64,000 bases of DNA, from positions 124,001-188,000 of the forward strand of contig CAWDTK010000004.1 in NCBI GenBank assembly GCA_963805255.1. Reading direction: 5' to 3'. The position numbers were made by a program, and so were the translations under genes. This DNA is from Bog-532 sp963805255 (GTDB lineage Bacteria; Actinomycetota; Actinomycetes; Streptosporangiales; Streptosporangiaceae). Positions 50,848-60,387 of this stretch are shown in pieces. The first letter of the stretch is position 1; every line of letters begins with the position of its first letter. Under the pieces are notes generated by a model. The model was not told the DNA's origin. It saw nothing but the letters and a program-made list of their open reading frames with translations, and searched no databases.

Positions 50848-53571
50848 ATGGCGATGGGTGCTGAACGGGATCGGGTGGATGGGTTCGGGCGGCTGGAGGA
50901 CGGGCTGCGGCAGGCCAGCGACTGGTACCTGTGGGGGCCGTATGTCAGCGAGCGGCAGTGGGGGACGGTGCGGGAGGATTACAGCGCGGACGGCGGGGCG
51001 TGGGATTACCTGCCGCACGATGCCGCCCGGTCCCGGGCCTACCGGTGGGGGGAGGATGGCCTGGCCGGGTTCTGCGATGTCGAGCAGCGGCTGTGCCTGG
51101 GGCTGGCGCTGTGGAATGGCCGTGATCCGATCCTGAAGGAGCGCCCGTTCGGGCTGACGGGGGAGGAGGCGAACCACGGCGAGGACGTGAAGGAGTACTG
51201 GTGGTACCTGGACGCCGTCCCCAGCCACGTCTGGAACCGGTGGCGGTACCACTACCCGCAGGCCGCGTTCCCGTATGAGAACCTGCGGGCGGAAAACGGC
51301 CGGCGCGGCAAATACGACCCGGAGTACGAGCTGCTGGACACCGGCGTGTTCGGCGATGACCGGTACTGGATCACCGAGGTCTGGTACACCAAGGCCGACC
51401 CGGCCGACGTGCTGATGACCGTCCGGGTGACCAACGCCGGCCCGGACGCCGATACCATCCATGTGCTGCCGACCGCGTGGTTCCGCAACACCTGGTCCTG
51501 GGACCCCGGCGCGCCCAAGCCGGTGCTGGCGGGGGCTGGCGGTTCGGCGATTACGGCCGAGCACCCGTTCCTCGGCTCCCTGGAGCTGCTCGCCGGCGCG
51601 AGCCCGGACGGTACCAGCCCGGTGCCGTTGTTCTGTGAGAACGAGACCAACCTGGCCCGGCTGTACGGGGCGGCGCCGGTAACCCCGTACCCCAAGGACG
51701 GGATCGGCGAGCATGTGATCCACGGCGCGGCCACCGTCAACCCCGACCAGCAAGGCACCAAGTGCGCATTCTGGTACCGGCTGAGCATCGCGCCGGGCCA
51801 GACCGCCGAGCTGCGGCTGCGGCTGCGCCCGGCCGACGCCGCAAGCGGCAAGCACGCGGCGGCCGCCGCGCTCGGCAGCGGCTTCGACCGGGTCGTCCGG
51901 CAGCGCCGCGCCGAGGCCGATGAGTTCTACGCCGAGCTCACCCCGGACCCGGCCAGCCCGGACGAGGCGATGGTGATGCGGCAGGCCTTCGCCGGGATGC
52001 TGTGGAGCAAGCAGCTGTACAACTACGACGTGGCCCGCTGGCTCGACGGTGACCCGACCCAGCCGGCGCCGCCGCCGGGCCGGCGCGCTGGCCGCAACGC
52101 CAAATGGCGCAACTTTGATTCCTTTGACCTGATGTCGATGCCGGACAAGTGGGAATACCCCTGGTTCGCGGCCTGGGACCTGGCGTTCCACTGCGTGACC
52201 CTCGCGCACGTGGACCCGGCGTTCGCGAAGTACCAGCTGATCCTGCTGTGCCGCGAATGGTTCCAGAACCCGAACGGGGCGCTGCCGGCGTATGAGTGGG
52301 ACTTCGGGGATGTGAACCCGCCGGTGCAGGCGTGGGCCGCGCTGGAGGTGTTCGCCATCGACGGCGGCCGCGACCTGGACTTCCTCAGCGAGGTCTTCGA
52401 CAAGCTGCTGGTCAACTTCACCTGGTGGGTCAACCTGGAGGACAAGAGCGGCAACAACCTGTTCGAGGGCGGCTTCATGGGGCTGGACAACATCGGCCCG
52501 ATCGACCGCTCGCACCTGCCGGTCGGCGGCATCCTGGAGCAGTCCGACGCCACCGGCTGGATGGCCTTCTACGCGATCGCCATGGCCGGCATCGCCGGTG
52601 TCCTGCAGCGCAGCGGCCGGCGCCCGGCGACCGGCCTGATCATCAAGTTCCTGGAGCACTTCGCCGCCATCACCCAGGCGATGGACGACCAGGGCCTGTG
52701 GGATGAGGCCGACGGGCTCTATTACGACCGGCTGCTGACCCCGGACGGGACCGCCGTGCCCGTTAAGTACCGGTCGATGGTGGGCATCATCCCCCTGCTG
52801 ACGGCCGCCGTCGTCGACGAGGCGTGGCTGACCCAGGCGCTGACGCTCGGCAAGCAGTTCGCGGGCTTCGTGGACCGGCATGGCCTGGCCGACCCGGACA
52901 AGCTCGCCGAGCAGGGCCTGCTGCGCGGTGCGCCCGGCGACCGGCATCTGCTGCTCAGTGTCGTCGGCACCGACCGGCTGGAGAAACTGTTCGGCAAGCT
53001 CTTCGACACTAACGAGTTCCTGTCCCCGTACGGGCTGCGGGCCCTGTCGGCCTACCATCGCGACCACCCGTACCAGCTCGACGTGGAGGGGTTCAGCGCC
53101 ACGGTCGACTACGAGCCGGCCGAGTCCACCACCGACATGTTCGGCGGGAACTCCAACTGGCGCGGGCCGCTGTGGTTCCCGCTGAACTACCTGGTCGTCA
53201 GTGTGCTGGAGCGCTATTACCGGTTCTTCGGCGACAAGCTGACGATCGAGTACCCGGCCGGCTCGGGGCACAAGGTGCCCCTGGACGTGATCTCCATGGA
53301 CCTGCAGGACCGGCTCATCTCCTTGTTCACCGTCGGCCCGGACGGGCGGCGGCCCTGTTTCGGCTGGGTCGGCAAGCTGCAGCACGACCCGGCCTGGAAA
53401 GACAACCTGCTGTTCAACGAGTACTTCCACGGCGACAACGGCGCCGGGCTCGGCGCCACGCACCAGACCGGATGGACCGGGCTGATCGCGGACGTGATCC
53501 GCCGCCGCCACGGCGCGGTCAGCTCCGTCGGCGACGTGATCCGTGCCATTGCCCAGCAGGCCCGGCCATGA
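50848..53571 (+). CDS. GH63-like glucosidase (MGH1-type glycoside hydrolase)
   Basis: A 907-residue cytoplasmic protein with the GH63/MGH1 two-part layout: an N-terminal beta-rich part (W-Y-L-W-G-P-Y-V-S-E-R-Q-W-G-T-V-R-E-D-Y), and a C-terminal (alpha/alpha)6 barrel (W-F-A-A-W-D-L-A-F-H, Y-E-W-D-F-G-D-V-N-P-P-V-Q-A-W-A). The acid/base is probably in the D-L-A-F-H or E-W-D-F-G-D motif; I did not assign it. Relatives hydrolyse alpha-glucosides, mannosylglycerate or glucosylglycerate, all compatible solutes, which fits a stress island. There is no signal peptide. CAGGGA precedes the ATG. Confidence 0.88.
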   Translation: MAMGAERDRVDGFGRLEDGLRQASDWYLWGPYVSERQWGTVREDYSADGGAWDYLPHDAARSRAYRWGEDGLAGFCDVEQRLCLGLALWNGRDPILKERPFGLTGEEANHGEDVKEYWWYLDAVPSHVWNRWRYHYPQAAFPYENLRAENGRRGKYDPEYELLDTGVFGDDRYWITEVWYTKADPADVLMTVRVTNAGPDADTIHVLPTAWFRNTWSWDPGAPKPVLAGAGGSAITAEHPFLGSLELLAGASPDGTSPVPLFCENETNLARLYGAAPVTPYPKDGIGEHVIHGAATVNPDQQGTKCAFWYRLSIAPGQTAELRLRLRPADAASGKHAAAAALGSGFDRVVRQRRAEADEFYAELTPDPASPDEAMVMRQAFAGMLWSKQLYNYDVARWLDGDPTQPAPPPGRRAGRNAKWRNFDSFDLMSMPDKWEYPWFAAWDLAFHCVTLAHVDPAFAKYQLILLCREWFQNPNGALPAYEWDFGDVNPPVQAWAALEVFAIDGGRDLDFLSEVFDKLLVNFTWWVNLEDKSGNNLFEGGFMGLDNIGPIDRSHLPVGGILEQSDATGWMAFYAIAMAGIAGVLQRSGRRPATGLIIKFLEHFAAITQAMDDQGLWDEADGLYYDRLLTPDGTAVPVKYRSMVGIIPLLTAAVVDEAWLTQALTLGKQFAGFVDRHGLADPDKLAEQGLLRGAPGDRHLLLSVVGTDRLEKLFGKLFDTNEFLSPYGLRALSAYHRDHPYQLDVEGFSATVDYEPAESTTDMFGGNSNWRGPLWFPLNYLVVSVLERYYRFFGDKLTIEYPAGSGHKVPLDVISMDLQDRLISLFTVGPDGRRPCFGWVGKLQHDPAWKDNLLFNEYFHGDNGAGLGATHQTGWTGLIADVIRRRHGAVSSVGDVIRAIAQQARP

Positions 53572-53616
53572 CACCACCGACCGCGGCGCCCCGGCCGCCA
53601 GCCGCGCGCCCGGCAG

Positions 53617-54747
53617 CTAATCCATTCTGGTGCGGGTTTCCGCCATCAGCGTGTCGACGACCTCCTGCAGGCCGGCGCGGGCGCATACTGTGCGCTGCCG
53701 GGCCGCCGAACTGCCCCGGGCCAGGGCCGACTCCGTGAGCTGCGTGACAAGCTCCCAGTCGCCGGCCAACTCCAGGGTGGGCCGGAGGTCGGCCAGCAGC
53801 CGCCTGATGAGCTGGTGAGCGGGCACCGGGGTGGCGGTGGCCGGATCGACGAGGTTGCCCTCCAGGCCAGATTGAGCGGCCCGCCACGTCGCGGCCTCGA
53901 GCAGCTCAGGGCGGACCGGCATGGGGGGCCTGCCCGCGACCGCCGCGCCGGACTCCCGTATCACGAGCGCACGGAAGAGCCCGGCCAGCAGGATCACATC
54001 CGCCAGACGCGGGCAGGCGTCGCAGATGCGCAGCTCGACGGTGGGCAGATGGGTCGAGGGCCGGACGTCGAAGTAGATCATGCCGGGGTCGCTGATGACC
54101 CCGGACCGGATCAGGTCGGCCACGGTCTGGTCGTAGTCCGTGGCCGACTCGAACCCGCCGAAGGCACCCGTGGTCGGCCAGCGCCGCCAGATCAGGGTGC
54201 GGTAGCTGGCGTAGCCGGTGTCGGTCCCCAGCCAGAAGGGCGAGCTGGCCGACAGCGCCAGCAGCGCCGGCAGCCACGGTGCCACCCGATGCGCGACAAG
54301 CACGGCCAGGTCGCGATCGTGCACATCGACGTGCACCTGCGCGCCGCAGATCAATTGCTCACGGACCAGCATCCGGTACTCGCCCCGCATGTTCTCATAC
54401 CGCGGATCCGAGGTGATCTTGAGCACGTCGGGGTCGGCCAGGGGCGCCGTGCCGGCGGCCACGATGCCCAGCCCGAGGGGTTCCGCCGCGGCGATGGCGG
54501 TGCGCCGCAGGGCCGCGACGTCCTCAGCGAGGTCCGCCAGGCGGACCCAGGGGCGGCTGTTAGCCTCCAGCACGGACCGCTGGAGTTCTGACCCGAAGCT
54601 GTCCGCAGGCAGCCGCTGGATGAGACTGTCGGCCTGCGCGGTCAGCCGCCGCGTCCTCAGGTCGACCGTGTGGAACTCCTCCTCCACCCCCACGGCCACC
54701 GGCTCCGCACGCGGCGGGCTGGGCCCCGGGCCTTCGTGTTTCACCAC
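53617..54747 (-). CDS. Carboxylate-amine ligase (glutamate-cysteine ligase YbdK-like)
   Basis: A 376-residue GCS2 family enzyme. Seen: V-G-V-E-E-E-F-H-T-V-D start, I-C-G-A-Q-V-H-V-D-V-H metal/ATP loop, S-P-F-W-L-G-T-D-T-G-Y, R-P-S-T-H-L-P-T-V-E-L-R-I-C-D and A-T-W-R-A-A. It joins glutamate to an amine such as cysteine using ATP. Its start overlaps the stop of the upstream class II amidotransferase gene by 7 nt, so the pair is coupled. Together they hint at gamma-glutamyl thiol chemistry, but ergothioneine genes are not otherwise present. Confidence 0.9.
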   Translation of the reverse strand: MVKHEGPGPSPPRAEPVAVGVEEEFHTVDLRTRRLTAQADSLIQRLPADSFGSELQRSVLEANSRPWVRLADLAEDVAALRRTAIAAAEPLGLGIVAAGTAPLADPDVLKITSDPRYENMRGEYRMLVREQLICGAQVHVDVHDRDLAVLVAHRVAPWLPALLALSASSPFWLGTDTGYASYRTLIWRRWPTTGAFGGFESATDYDQTVADLIRSGVISDPGMIYFDVRPSTHLPTVELRICDACPRLADVILLAGLFRALVIRESGAAVAGRPPMPVRPELLEAATWRAAQSGLEGNLVDPATATPVPAHQLIRRLLADLRPTLELAGDWELVTQLTESALARGSSAARQRTVCARAGLQEVVDTLMAETRTRMD

Positions 54748-55655
54748 TCCTGCTTCGCACCCGTTCTTCCACGATTACCGCACGGTGGCCCCTGGGTGCG
54801 GCTCTGGGGCCGTAACAGGGCTTTCGGCGGGGGCTGTACGGTGAAGGGCAGCAGCTGGTCATCTCCCTGGCCGACCACTCCGTAGCTGGCCTCGGGCATC
54901 TCGTTCCAGGCGCCGGGCAGGTCACCGATCGGTTCGGAGACCACGATCCGCGCATCGTCGGACAGCTCGGACAGCTTCTCCCGCTCGGGATACAGCTGCC
55001 GGACCGCGCGGACGTCGCGGCTGAAGAACAGCGACCGCGAGGTGCCCTCGCTCGAGTAGCGGAATGCCCACAGGCCCTCGCCGTCGCTGGTGGCGATCGT
55101 GCCCTGGAACGGGTAGGTGACACCGCGCTGCCGCCCGGCTGCCTCGACGAACCCGATGGCCCGCGCGACAGCCTCCGGCGGATCGTCCTCCAGGCCGAAG
55201 CTGAGCGCCAGGTAGAACAGGACCTCGGTGTCGGCCTGTCCCTTGATCTCGGGATACAGCGATTCGTCGACCGCGAGTACCAGGTCGCGTTTGATCGCCG
55301 CGAAGCCGTCGATGAATCCGTTGTGCATGAACAGCCAGCGGCCGTGGCGGAATGGATGGCAGTTCGTCTGCTGAACAGCCGACCCGATCGCCGCACGGAT
55401 ATGCGCGAAGAACAGCGGTGAGCGCACGTGGCCCGCGATCTCACGCAGGTTCTGGTCATTCCAGGCCGGCTCGATGCTGCGGAAGACCCCGGGGGCCGGG
55501 GCGGCGTCATACCAGCCGACGCCGAAGCCATCGCCGTTCGTCGTCTCGGCGCCGAGCCTGGAATGCAAGCTTTGGTCGATCAGCGAATGGGCCGGGGTGT
55601 AGAGCACATCCGAGAGCAGGACGGGTGAACCCGTGTAAGCAAGCCAGCGGCACAT
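54741..55655 (-). CDS. Class II glutamine amidotransferase (EgtC/GATase-like)
   Basis: A 304-residue Ntn-hydrolase with Cys2 as the N-terminal nucleophile after Met removal (M-C-R-W-L-A-Y), N-G-D-G-F-G-V-G-W-Y, F-A-H-I-R-A-A, T-N-C-H-P-F and F-M-H-N-G motifs. Proteins of this type cut gamma-glutamyl amides and include EgtC. AAAGGAG is 6 nt upstream of the ATG at 55655. It is followed by the overlapping YbdK-like ligase. A variant dyad (site F) is about 99 bp upstream. Confidence 0.9.
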   Translation of the reverse strand: MCRWLAYTGSPVLLSDVLYTPAHSLIDQSLHSRLGAETTNGDGFGVGWYDAAPAPGVFRSIEPAWNDQNLREIAGHVRSPLFFAHIRAAIGSAVQQTNCHPFRHGRWLFMHNGFIDGFAAIKRDLVLAVDESLYPEIKGQADTEVLFYLALSFGLEDDPPEAVARAIGFVEAAGRQRGVTYPFQGTIATSDGEGLWAFRYSSEGTSRSLFFSRDVRAVRQLYPEREKLSELSDDARIVVSEPIGDLPGAWNEMPEASYGVVGQGDDQLLPFTVQPPPKALLRPQSRTQGPPCGNRGRTGAKQEW

Positions 55656-55753
55656 GCGCCACTCCTTTCGGTCGTGGGCTGGAGCGCTGTGCGGCCAGAT
55701 TCTCGTGGCCACGGTATATACACGTTTCTCTCAGCCGCCCGGGGGGCCGGGAA

Positions 55754-55770
55754 TCACCCCTGGCGGATGA
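55754..55770. promoter_or_regulatory. Dyad TCACCC-CTGGC-GGATGA, site F (variant)
   Basis: One base of the right half differs from GGGTGA. It is 99 bp upstream of the class II amidotransferase start. Confidence 0.35.
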
Positions 55771-55895
55771 TGTCCGTCGGCGGCCGCCACCGCTGGCGCC
55801 TGGCAGAACGGCCCCCCGGCCCATCCCGCAAGCCTTTCCTGACCTTCCGTCGGTCCTGCTCATCGGGCAGGGCATCGCCGGCCTCCCCTGAGGTC

Positions 55896-56117
55896 TCATT
55901 CGCCTGAATCAGGGTCACGGAGGCGGCGAACCTCCATGACCTGCACGCCGAACGTCTCGAGCCTGGCGAGAAGGCCCTGCAGGGCGGCCTGATCCCGGAG
56001 GGAGCCGTACAGGACCGTTTCGACCGGCTCCACCGAGGCGCTCAGCCGCTCGAAGTCAAGCAGGGCTTCGGGCGGGATGACCCCGACGACGCGGATCTCG
56101 TAGTAGCACGGTGGCAA
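55896..56117 (-). CDS. Small conserved protein, unknown function
   Basis: A 73-residue protein with a ferredoxin-like pattern: Y-Y-E-I-R-V-V-G-V-I-P-P-E-A-L-L-D-F-E, then V-E-P-V-E-T-V-L-Y-G-S-L-R-D-Q-A-A-L-Q-G-L-L-A-R-L-E. I recall similar proteins in actinobacteria with the E-P-V-E-T-V-L motif but no function. The spacing of strands suggests a small alpha/beta dimer. It stands alone; the start is the only ATG near the homology. Confidence 0.7.
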   Translation of the reverse strand: MPPCYYEIRVVGVIPPEALLDFERLSASVEPVETVLYGSLRDQAALQGLLARLETFGVQVMEVRRLRDPDSGE

Positions 56118-56197
56118 CGAAGCCCCCAGCAGGTCGCGATGAACAACGGGTTAACCCCACGATCCCGCTTCCGTGGCTGCGGTGCCCCATGCACCGC

Positions 56198-56252
56198 GGG
56201 TGAGCCGCTCACCCTGGTGAGATTTTCCGGAGGGTGATGACAGGTCACCCTC
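56198..56252. promoter_or_regulatory. Pair of GGGTGA/TCACCC inverted repeats upstream of the LuxR regulator
   Basis: GGGTGAG-CCG-CTCACCC at 56198-56214 and GAGGGTGA-N7-TCACCCTC at 56230-56252. The half-sites are those of the six dyads but in the opposite order. They lie 108-162 bp before the LuxR ATG and may be an autoregulatory operator. Confidence 0.5.
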
Positions 56253-56359
56253 ATCCGCGAAACACGTATGAGGTGTAGCGAATTAGCGCCGCGTACGCGG
56301 TCATGCGAACGCGGAACTGAACGTCGGCAACCGAGTCGGCCTGATCAGGGGGACCACGG

Positions 56360-59083
56360 ATGGTTGCGAGCACGGATGCGCGCACGGTGGCACGCTCCGG
56401 TACGGAGGCGGCGCCCTCTGGCGTGCGGGCGGCGGGTGCCGGCGATCCGGTCCTGATGTCCAAGATCACCATACCCAGCTTGCCTGCCTGGGCGGTCGCG
56501 CGCCCGCACATCGAAAAACTCATCGCTGCGGGCACGCGGGGCCCGCTGACCACGATCACCGGTCCGCCGGCTTCCGGCAAGACCATGGTTATCGCCTCAT
56601 GGGCCGCCACCAGCGCGGACCCTGGTGTCCTGGCCTGGATCACCCTCGATGACTACGACAACCGGCCGAAGGTCTTCTGGTCCTATCTCGTGGCGGCATT
56701 GCGGCGAGCTGGGGTCGCCGCACCGCCGGTTTCCGCCGCAGCCGGTGAGACCGTCGACCACACATTCCTGCTGCGGCTGGCATCCGTGCTGGCGGCACAG
56801 GAGCCGCCGGTGGTGCTGGTCCTCGACGATCTTCATCTGCTCACCGAACGAGACTTGCTGGATGAGCTGGCCTACGTGCTGAGGAACGCGATGCCGGGCC
56901 TTCGCCTGGTTGCCTCATCGCGGATGGACCCACTACTGCCCCTGCACCGCTACCGGCTCGCCGGGGAGCTCACCGAGATACGGGCTGACGACCTGGCGTT
57001 CACCCTCCCCGAAACCACCGCGCTCATGGCCCAGCATGGCATCACGCTGTCGGCCGGCGGCCTCGAACGCGTCGTCGTGCGGACCGAAGGCTGGGCGGGG
57101 GGAGTCCGCCTGGCCGCGATCTCGCTGGAAGGCCACCCCGATCCCGAGCAATTCGTGAAGGAATTCGACGCCGAGGACAGTGCCGTCACTGGATACCTGG
57201 TGGACGAGGTTCTGAACGCCCAGCCCGCCTCCATCAGGGAGTTTCTGCTGCGAACGAGCATCCTGAACCGCGTGAGCGCGGACATCGCCGGCGAGCTGAC
57301 CGGTGACGAGCAGGCGGCGGACGTGCTGCCGGCCCTCGCGCGGGCGAACGCGTTCGTCCGGCCGATCGGGCACGGGTGGTACCGCTACCACTCGCTGTTC
57401 ACCGCGGTCCTGCGCCTGAAGCTCCGGCGCGAGCACCCCGGCCAGGTGCCCGAGCTCCACCGGCGGGCCGCTCAGTGGTATCAGCGGAGCGGATTGCTCA
57501 CCGACGCGGTGCGGCACGCCGCGGACGCGGGTGACTGGCCGTTCGCGGCCCGGATAGCCCTGGATGAGCTGGCGGTGGGCCAGCTCATCGAACCGCGGGG
57601 CAGCCGGTCGCTCGCCGCGAGTTTCCGGCGCATGCCCGCGGAGCCGGCCTGGACGCAACCGCAGCCCCTCCTGGTGGAAGCCGCGCTCGAGCTGTCTGGC
57701 GCGGACGGCGCCCCGGCCGGCGCCGCGCTCGGCGCAGCGGAAGGCATCCTCGGGCGGCTTCCCGCCGACGGCGAAATCCCGGCCCGGCTGGCCGCCGCGC
57801 AGGTCAGGCTGGCCACTTCGCGCCGCATCGGAGATCTCGATGCCGTGATGGCCGCGGCCGCCCGGGCCGGGGCTTTGCTGGAGGAGGTGCCCGGGAGCCT
57901 GGTCGCGCGGCATCGTGAGATTCACGCGCAGGTGCAATCGGGCCGTGGAGTGGCCGAGCTGTGGTCGGGTGATCTTGACGGGGCGGCCGCCTCGTTCAGT
58001 TCGGCCCTTGCCGCTGCGCCCGCTTCCGGGGGGACCTATGAGAGGGCTGAGTGCCTGGGGTTTCTCGCCCTGGTCGAGGCGCTGCGCGGACGGCTGAGTG
58101 ATGCCGCCGGGCTGGCCGGCCGGGCGGCGGGAGCGGCCGAGAGCGCCAGCGCTGGGCTGGCCGAGTTCACCAGCCCCGCCGCGACCGTTGCCCTGGCCTA
58201 TGTGCATCTGGAACGCAACGAGCTGCGGCAGGCGCATGGCCAGCTGAGGCTGGCGGACGGCGCTTTGCGGATCGCCCCGGACAAACTGGTGGGCGCCATC
58301 GCCTGCCTGGTGGCGGCGCGCTGCCGGCTGGCTGAGGGTGGTACGAGGGCGGCGTCGAGCCTGGTCGGCCGGGCCCGGCAGGGGTGGTCGCCGCCGCGCT
58401 GGCTGGAACATCGGCTGACGCTTGTCCTGTCCCGGGTTCACGCTGCGGATGGGGATATCAGGTCCGCTGTTGAGCTGGCCGAACGCGCCGGGCCGGGGGC
58501 GGCGCTGGATGCGGCCGTCACGCTCGCGCAGGCGTGGCTGGCCGCGGCCGATCAGCAAGCGGCCGGGCGTGCCCTGGCCGCCGGGGTGGCCAGTGCGGGT
58601 GAGCCGCCCGAGCGGGTCCGCCTGGAGGGATGGCTGGTCGATGCCCGGCTCAGTTACGGTGGCGGCGACGCCGGGCGGGGGCGCCGGTCACTTGAGCACG
58701 CGCTGCGGCTGGGTAAACCTGAGCGGCTCCGGCTGGCCTTCGCCATGGAGCGCACCTGGATCCGACCGGTGCTGCGACGCGATCCTGAGCTTGCGTGCGC
58801 GTATCAGGATCTGCTCGGGCCCGGGCCGGTGACCGCTGACGGGCTCCCGGGCCGGCGGCCCGGGACGGGCCAGGCCGCGCCGGTGATCGTCGAGCGGCTC
58901 AGTGAGCGCGAGCGTGAGGTGCTGCGGCTCTCGTCGGGAATGCTCAGCACCGCCGAGATCGCCACCGAGATGTATATCTCGGTGAACACCGTGAAGACCC
59001 ACCTCAGGAGCATTTACCGCAAGCTGTCGACGGCTCACCGGGGTGAGGCGGTCCGGCGCGCGAAGCAGCTTGAGCTGATCTGA
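56360..59083 (+). CDS. MalT-like LuxR-family ATP-dependent regulator (LAL)
   Basis: A 907-residue regulator. Walker A is G68-P-P-A-S-G-K-T75, and Walker B is V-V-L-V-L-D-D-L-H near residue 155; R-L-V-A-S-S-R-M-D follows. Residues about 370-800 are TPR-like repeats. The C-terminal LuxR HTH (L-S-E-R-E-R-E-V-L-R-L, I-A-T-E-M-Y-I-S-V-N-T-V-K-T-H-L-R-S-I-Y-R-K-L) is at about 845-900. The protein would bind ATP and an inducer to switch genes. It is the only large regulator in the stress island and so a candidate for binding the dyads. AGGGGGA precedes the ATG. Confidence 0.9.
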   Translation: MVASTDARTVARSGTEAAPSGVRAAGAGDPVLMSKITIPSLPAWAVARPHIEKLIAAGTRGPLTTITGPPASGKTMVIASWAATSADPGVLAWITLDDYDNRPKVFWSYLVAALRRAGVAAPPVSAAAGETVDHTFLLRLASVLAAQEPPVVLVLDDLHLLTERDLLDELAYVLRNAMPGLRLVASSRMDPLLPLHRYRLAGELTEIRADDLAFTLPETTALMAQHGITLSAGGLERVVVRTEGWAGGVRLAAISLEGHPDPEQFVKEFDAEDSAVTGYLVDEVLNAQPASIREFLLRTSILNRVSADIAGELTGDEQAADVLPALARANAFVRPIGHGWYRYHSLFTAVLRLKLRREHPGQVPELHRRAAQWYQRSGLLTDAVRHAADAGDWPFAARIALDELAVGQLIEPRGSRSLAASFRRMPAEPAWTQPQPLLVEAALELSGADGAPAGAALGAAEGILGRLPADGEIPARLAAAQVRLATSRRIGDLDAVMAAAARAGALLEEVPGSLVARHREIHAQVQSGRGVAELWSGDLDGAAASFSSALAAAPASGGTYERAECLGFLALVEALRGRLSDAAGLAGRAAGAAESASAGLAEFTSPAATVALAYVHLERNELRQAHGQLRLADGALRIAPDKLVGAIACLVAARCRLAEGGTRAASSLVGRARQGWSPPRWLEHRLTLVLSRVHAADGDIRSAVELAERAGPGAALDAAVTLAQAWLAAADQQAAGRALAAGVASAGEPPERVRLEGWLVDARLSYGGGDAGRGRRSLEHALRLGKPERLRLAFAMERTWIRPVLRRDPELACAYQDLLGPGPVTADGLPGRRPGTGQAAPVIVERLSEREREVLRLSSGMLSTAEIATEMYISVNTVKTHLRSIYRKLSTAHRGEAVRRAKQLELI

Positions 59084-59242
59084 CCGCGTGGCGCCGGAGT
59101 GTGGTCCGGGAAGGTGCTGCACGATGCCGGTCTGGCGGCCTTCCAGGCCGGCGCTGACGGTCATTCCGGGCAGGTGCTAATGGTCATGCCAAACAGGCAT
59201 ATATCCATGATGAGCCTCTGGTCACTGCAGTGATCCTCAGGA

Positions 59243-59259
59243 TCACCCGTAGCGGGTGG
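59243..59259. promoter_or_regulatory. Dyad TCACCC-GTAGC-GGGTGG, site D (DUF1269 upstream)
   Basis: It is 65 bp upstream of the DUF1269 ATG at 59324. The spacer GTAGC is that of site A. Confidence 0.55.
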
Positions 59260-59323
59260 GGCGCGGCGTGAGTCCGGCTTGATGGACTGGCCGGACATCA
59301 CCGGCCCGGGAAGAGGGAACGCC

Positions 59324-59818
59324 ATGGCTGACCTGATCGCGATCGGATATCCCGACGAGGCCACCGCCGAGGCCGCCGCCGATGAGGCGCGGCAGCTGGC
59401 CCAGGACCTCATCATCGAGCCCGATGCGATCGCCGTGATCGTGCGGGATGCCAAGGGTGATTACCATGTGCACACCCAGCACCATATGGTGGGTCGCGGG
59501 GCAACCTGGGGCATGTTCTGGGGCCTGCTGTTCGGGGTCTTGTTCTTCATCCCGGTCTTCGGGATCGCCATCGGCGCGGGACTGGGGGCGCTGATGGGCA
59601 AGATCACCAAGTCGGGCATCGACAAGCAATTCCAGGACCAGGTCCGCGGCATGCTGCAGCCGGGCACGTCCGCGCTCTTCCTCATGGTGGAAAAGGTCAC
59701 CCCGGATAAGGCCATCGAGGCGATGAGCAAGTTCGGCGGCACCGTGCTGAAGACCTCCCTGTCCAAGGAAGGCGAGCAGGAACTTCAGGACGCCCTGCAC
59801 GGCGAAAGCAAAGCGTAA
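59324..59818 (+). CDS. DUF1269 membrane-associated stress protein
   Basis: A 164-residue protein with the DUF1269 layout: L-I-A-I-G-Y-P-D-E-A-T-A-E-A-A N-terminus, a glycine-rich hydrophobic hairpin (about 60-90: W-G-M-F-W-G-L-L-F-G-V-L-F-F-I and G-A-G-L-G-A-L-M-G), then L-F-L-M-V-E-K-V-T-P-D-K-A. Such proteins are common in stress and low-oxygen gene groups. The ATG at 59324 (M-A-D-L-I-A) follows AAGAGGGAAC and was chosen over the longer frame because family homology starts here. Confidence 0.9.
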   Translation: MADLIAIGYPDEATAEAAADEARQLAQDLIIEPDAIAVIVRDAKGDYHVHTQHHMVGRGATWGMFWGLLFGVLFFIPVFGIAIGAGLGALMGKITKSGIDKQFQDQVRGMLQPGTSALFLMVEKVTPDKAIEAMSKFGGTVLKTSLSKEGEQELQDALHGESKA

Positions 59819-59874
59819 CGCGATCTGCCCGCACAGGTCGGCTGTCCCGCCCGAGTGTGCCCTTATGGAGGGGC

Positions 59875-60387
59875 ATGATGCGGTCACCGCCCGCCCCGCG
59901 GGCAGGCAGCACCGCTGGCCGCGCCCGCCCGCCGCAACGCGGCGGCAGGTACGGCCTGCTGCTGCTCGTGCTGATCTCGACCTACCTGCTCTCGGCGTTC
60001 GACCTAAAAGTGGCTGCCGACCTCCAGGTTTTGCTCTTCTTGACGGTACTTCTGCTCACCCTCCGCAGCTCGCGGCTGCCCCGCCGGTGGGCGATGCTGG
60101 CCGGCGCGGTCGCGCTGATCGGCTCCGCCGCGGCCTTCGGGGCGTCGCTGACGGGCACCCAGGTGGGCGACGGAGTGGCGGCCATCTGGAAGGGACTGGT
60201 ACTGCTGCTCACCGCGGTCCTCATCGTGCGCCGCGTCCTGGCCCGCCCGACGATCTTGGCACCGGGATCAGGCCGATCAGCGTCCCCGGTCAGGGCCCGC
60301 AGCCAATGGGGTGGTGAGTCTGGCCGCGCTGACGGGCCAGGGTGCGTCATGTCAGGTGACCAGCAGGTAGATGCTTTTCCCGGTTAG
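59875..60387 (+). pseudogene. Ion-channel N-terminal piece (potassium-channel-like), truncated
   Basis: The first about 110 residues match the membrane N-terminus of actinobacterial two-pore-helix channel proteins: R-Y-G-L-L-L-L-V-L-I-S-T-Y-L-L-S-A-F, L-Q-V-L-L-F-L-T-V-L-L-L-T-L-R-S, then W-K-G-L-V-L-L-L-T-A-V-L-I-V-R-R-V-L-A-R-P-T. After RPTI the homology ends and an unrelated tail of about 55 residues follows; the pore with its T-x-G-Y-G-D filter is missing. GGAGGGGC precedes the ATG. It overlaps the convergent GAP gene by 36 bp. Confidence 0.5.

Noticed and set aside
50668..53577. A 969-codon minus-strand frame over the GH63 gene
   Set aside because: Longer than the real gene but antisense to it, with Val/Pro/Arg-rich low-complexity sequence.
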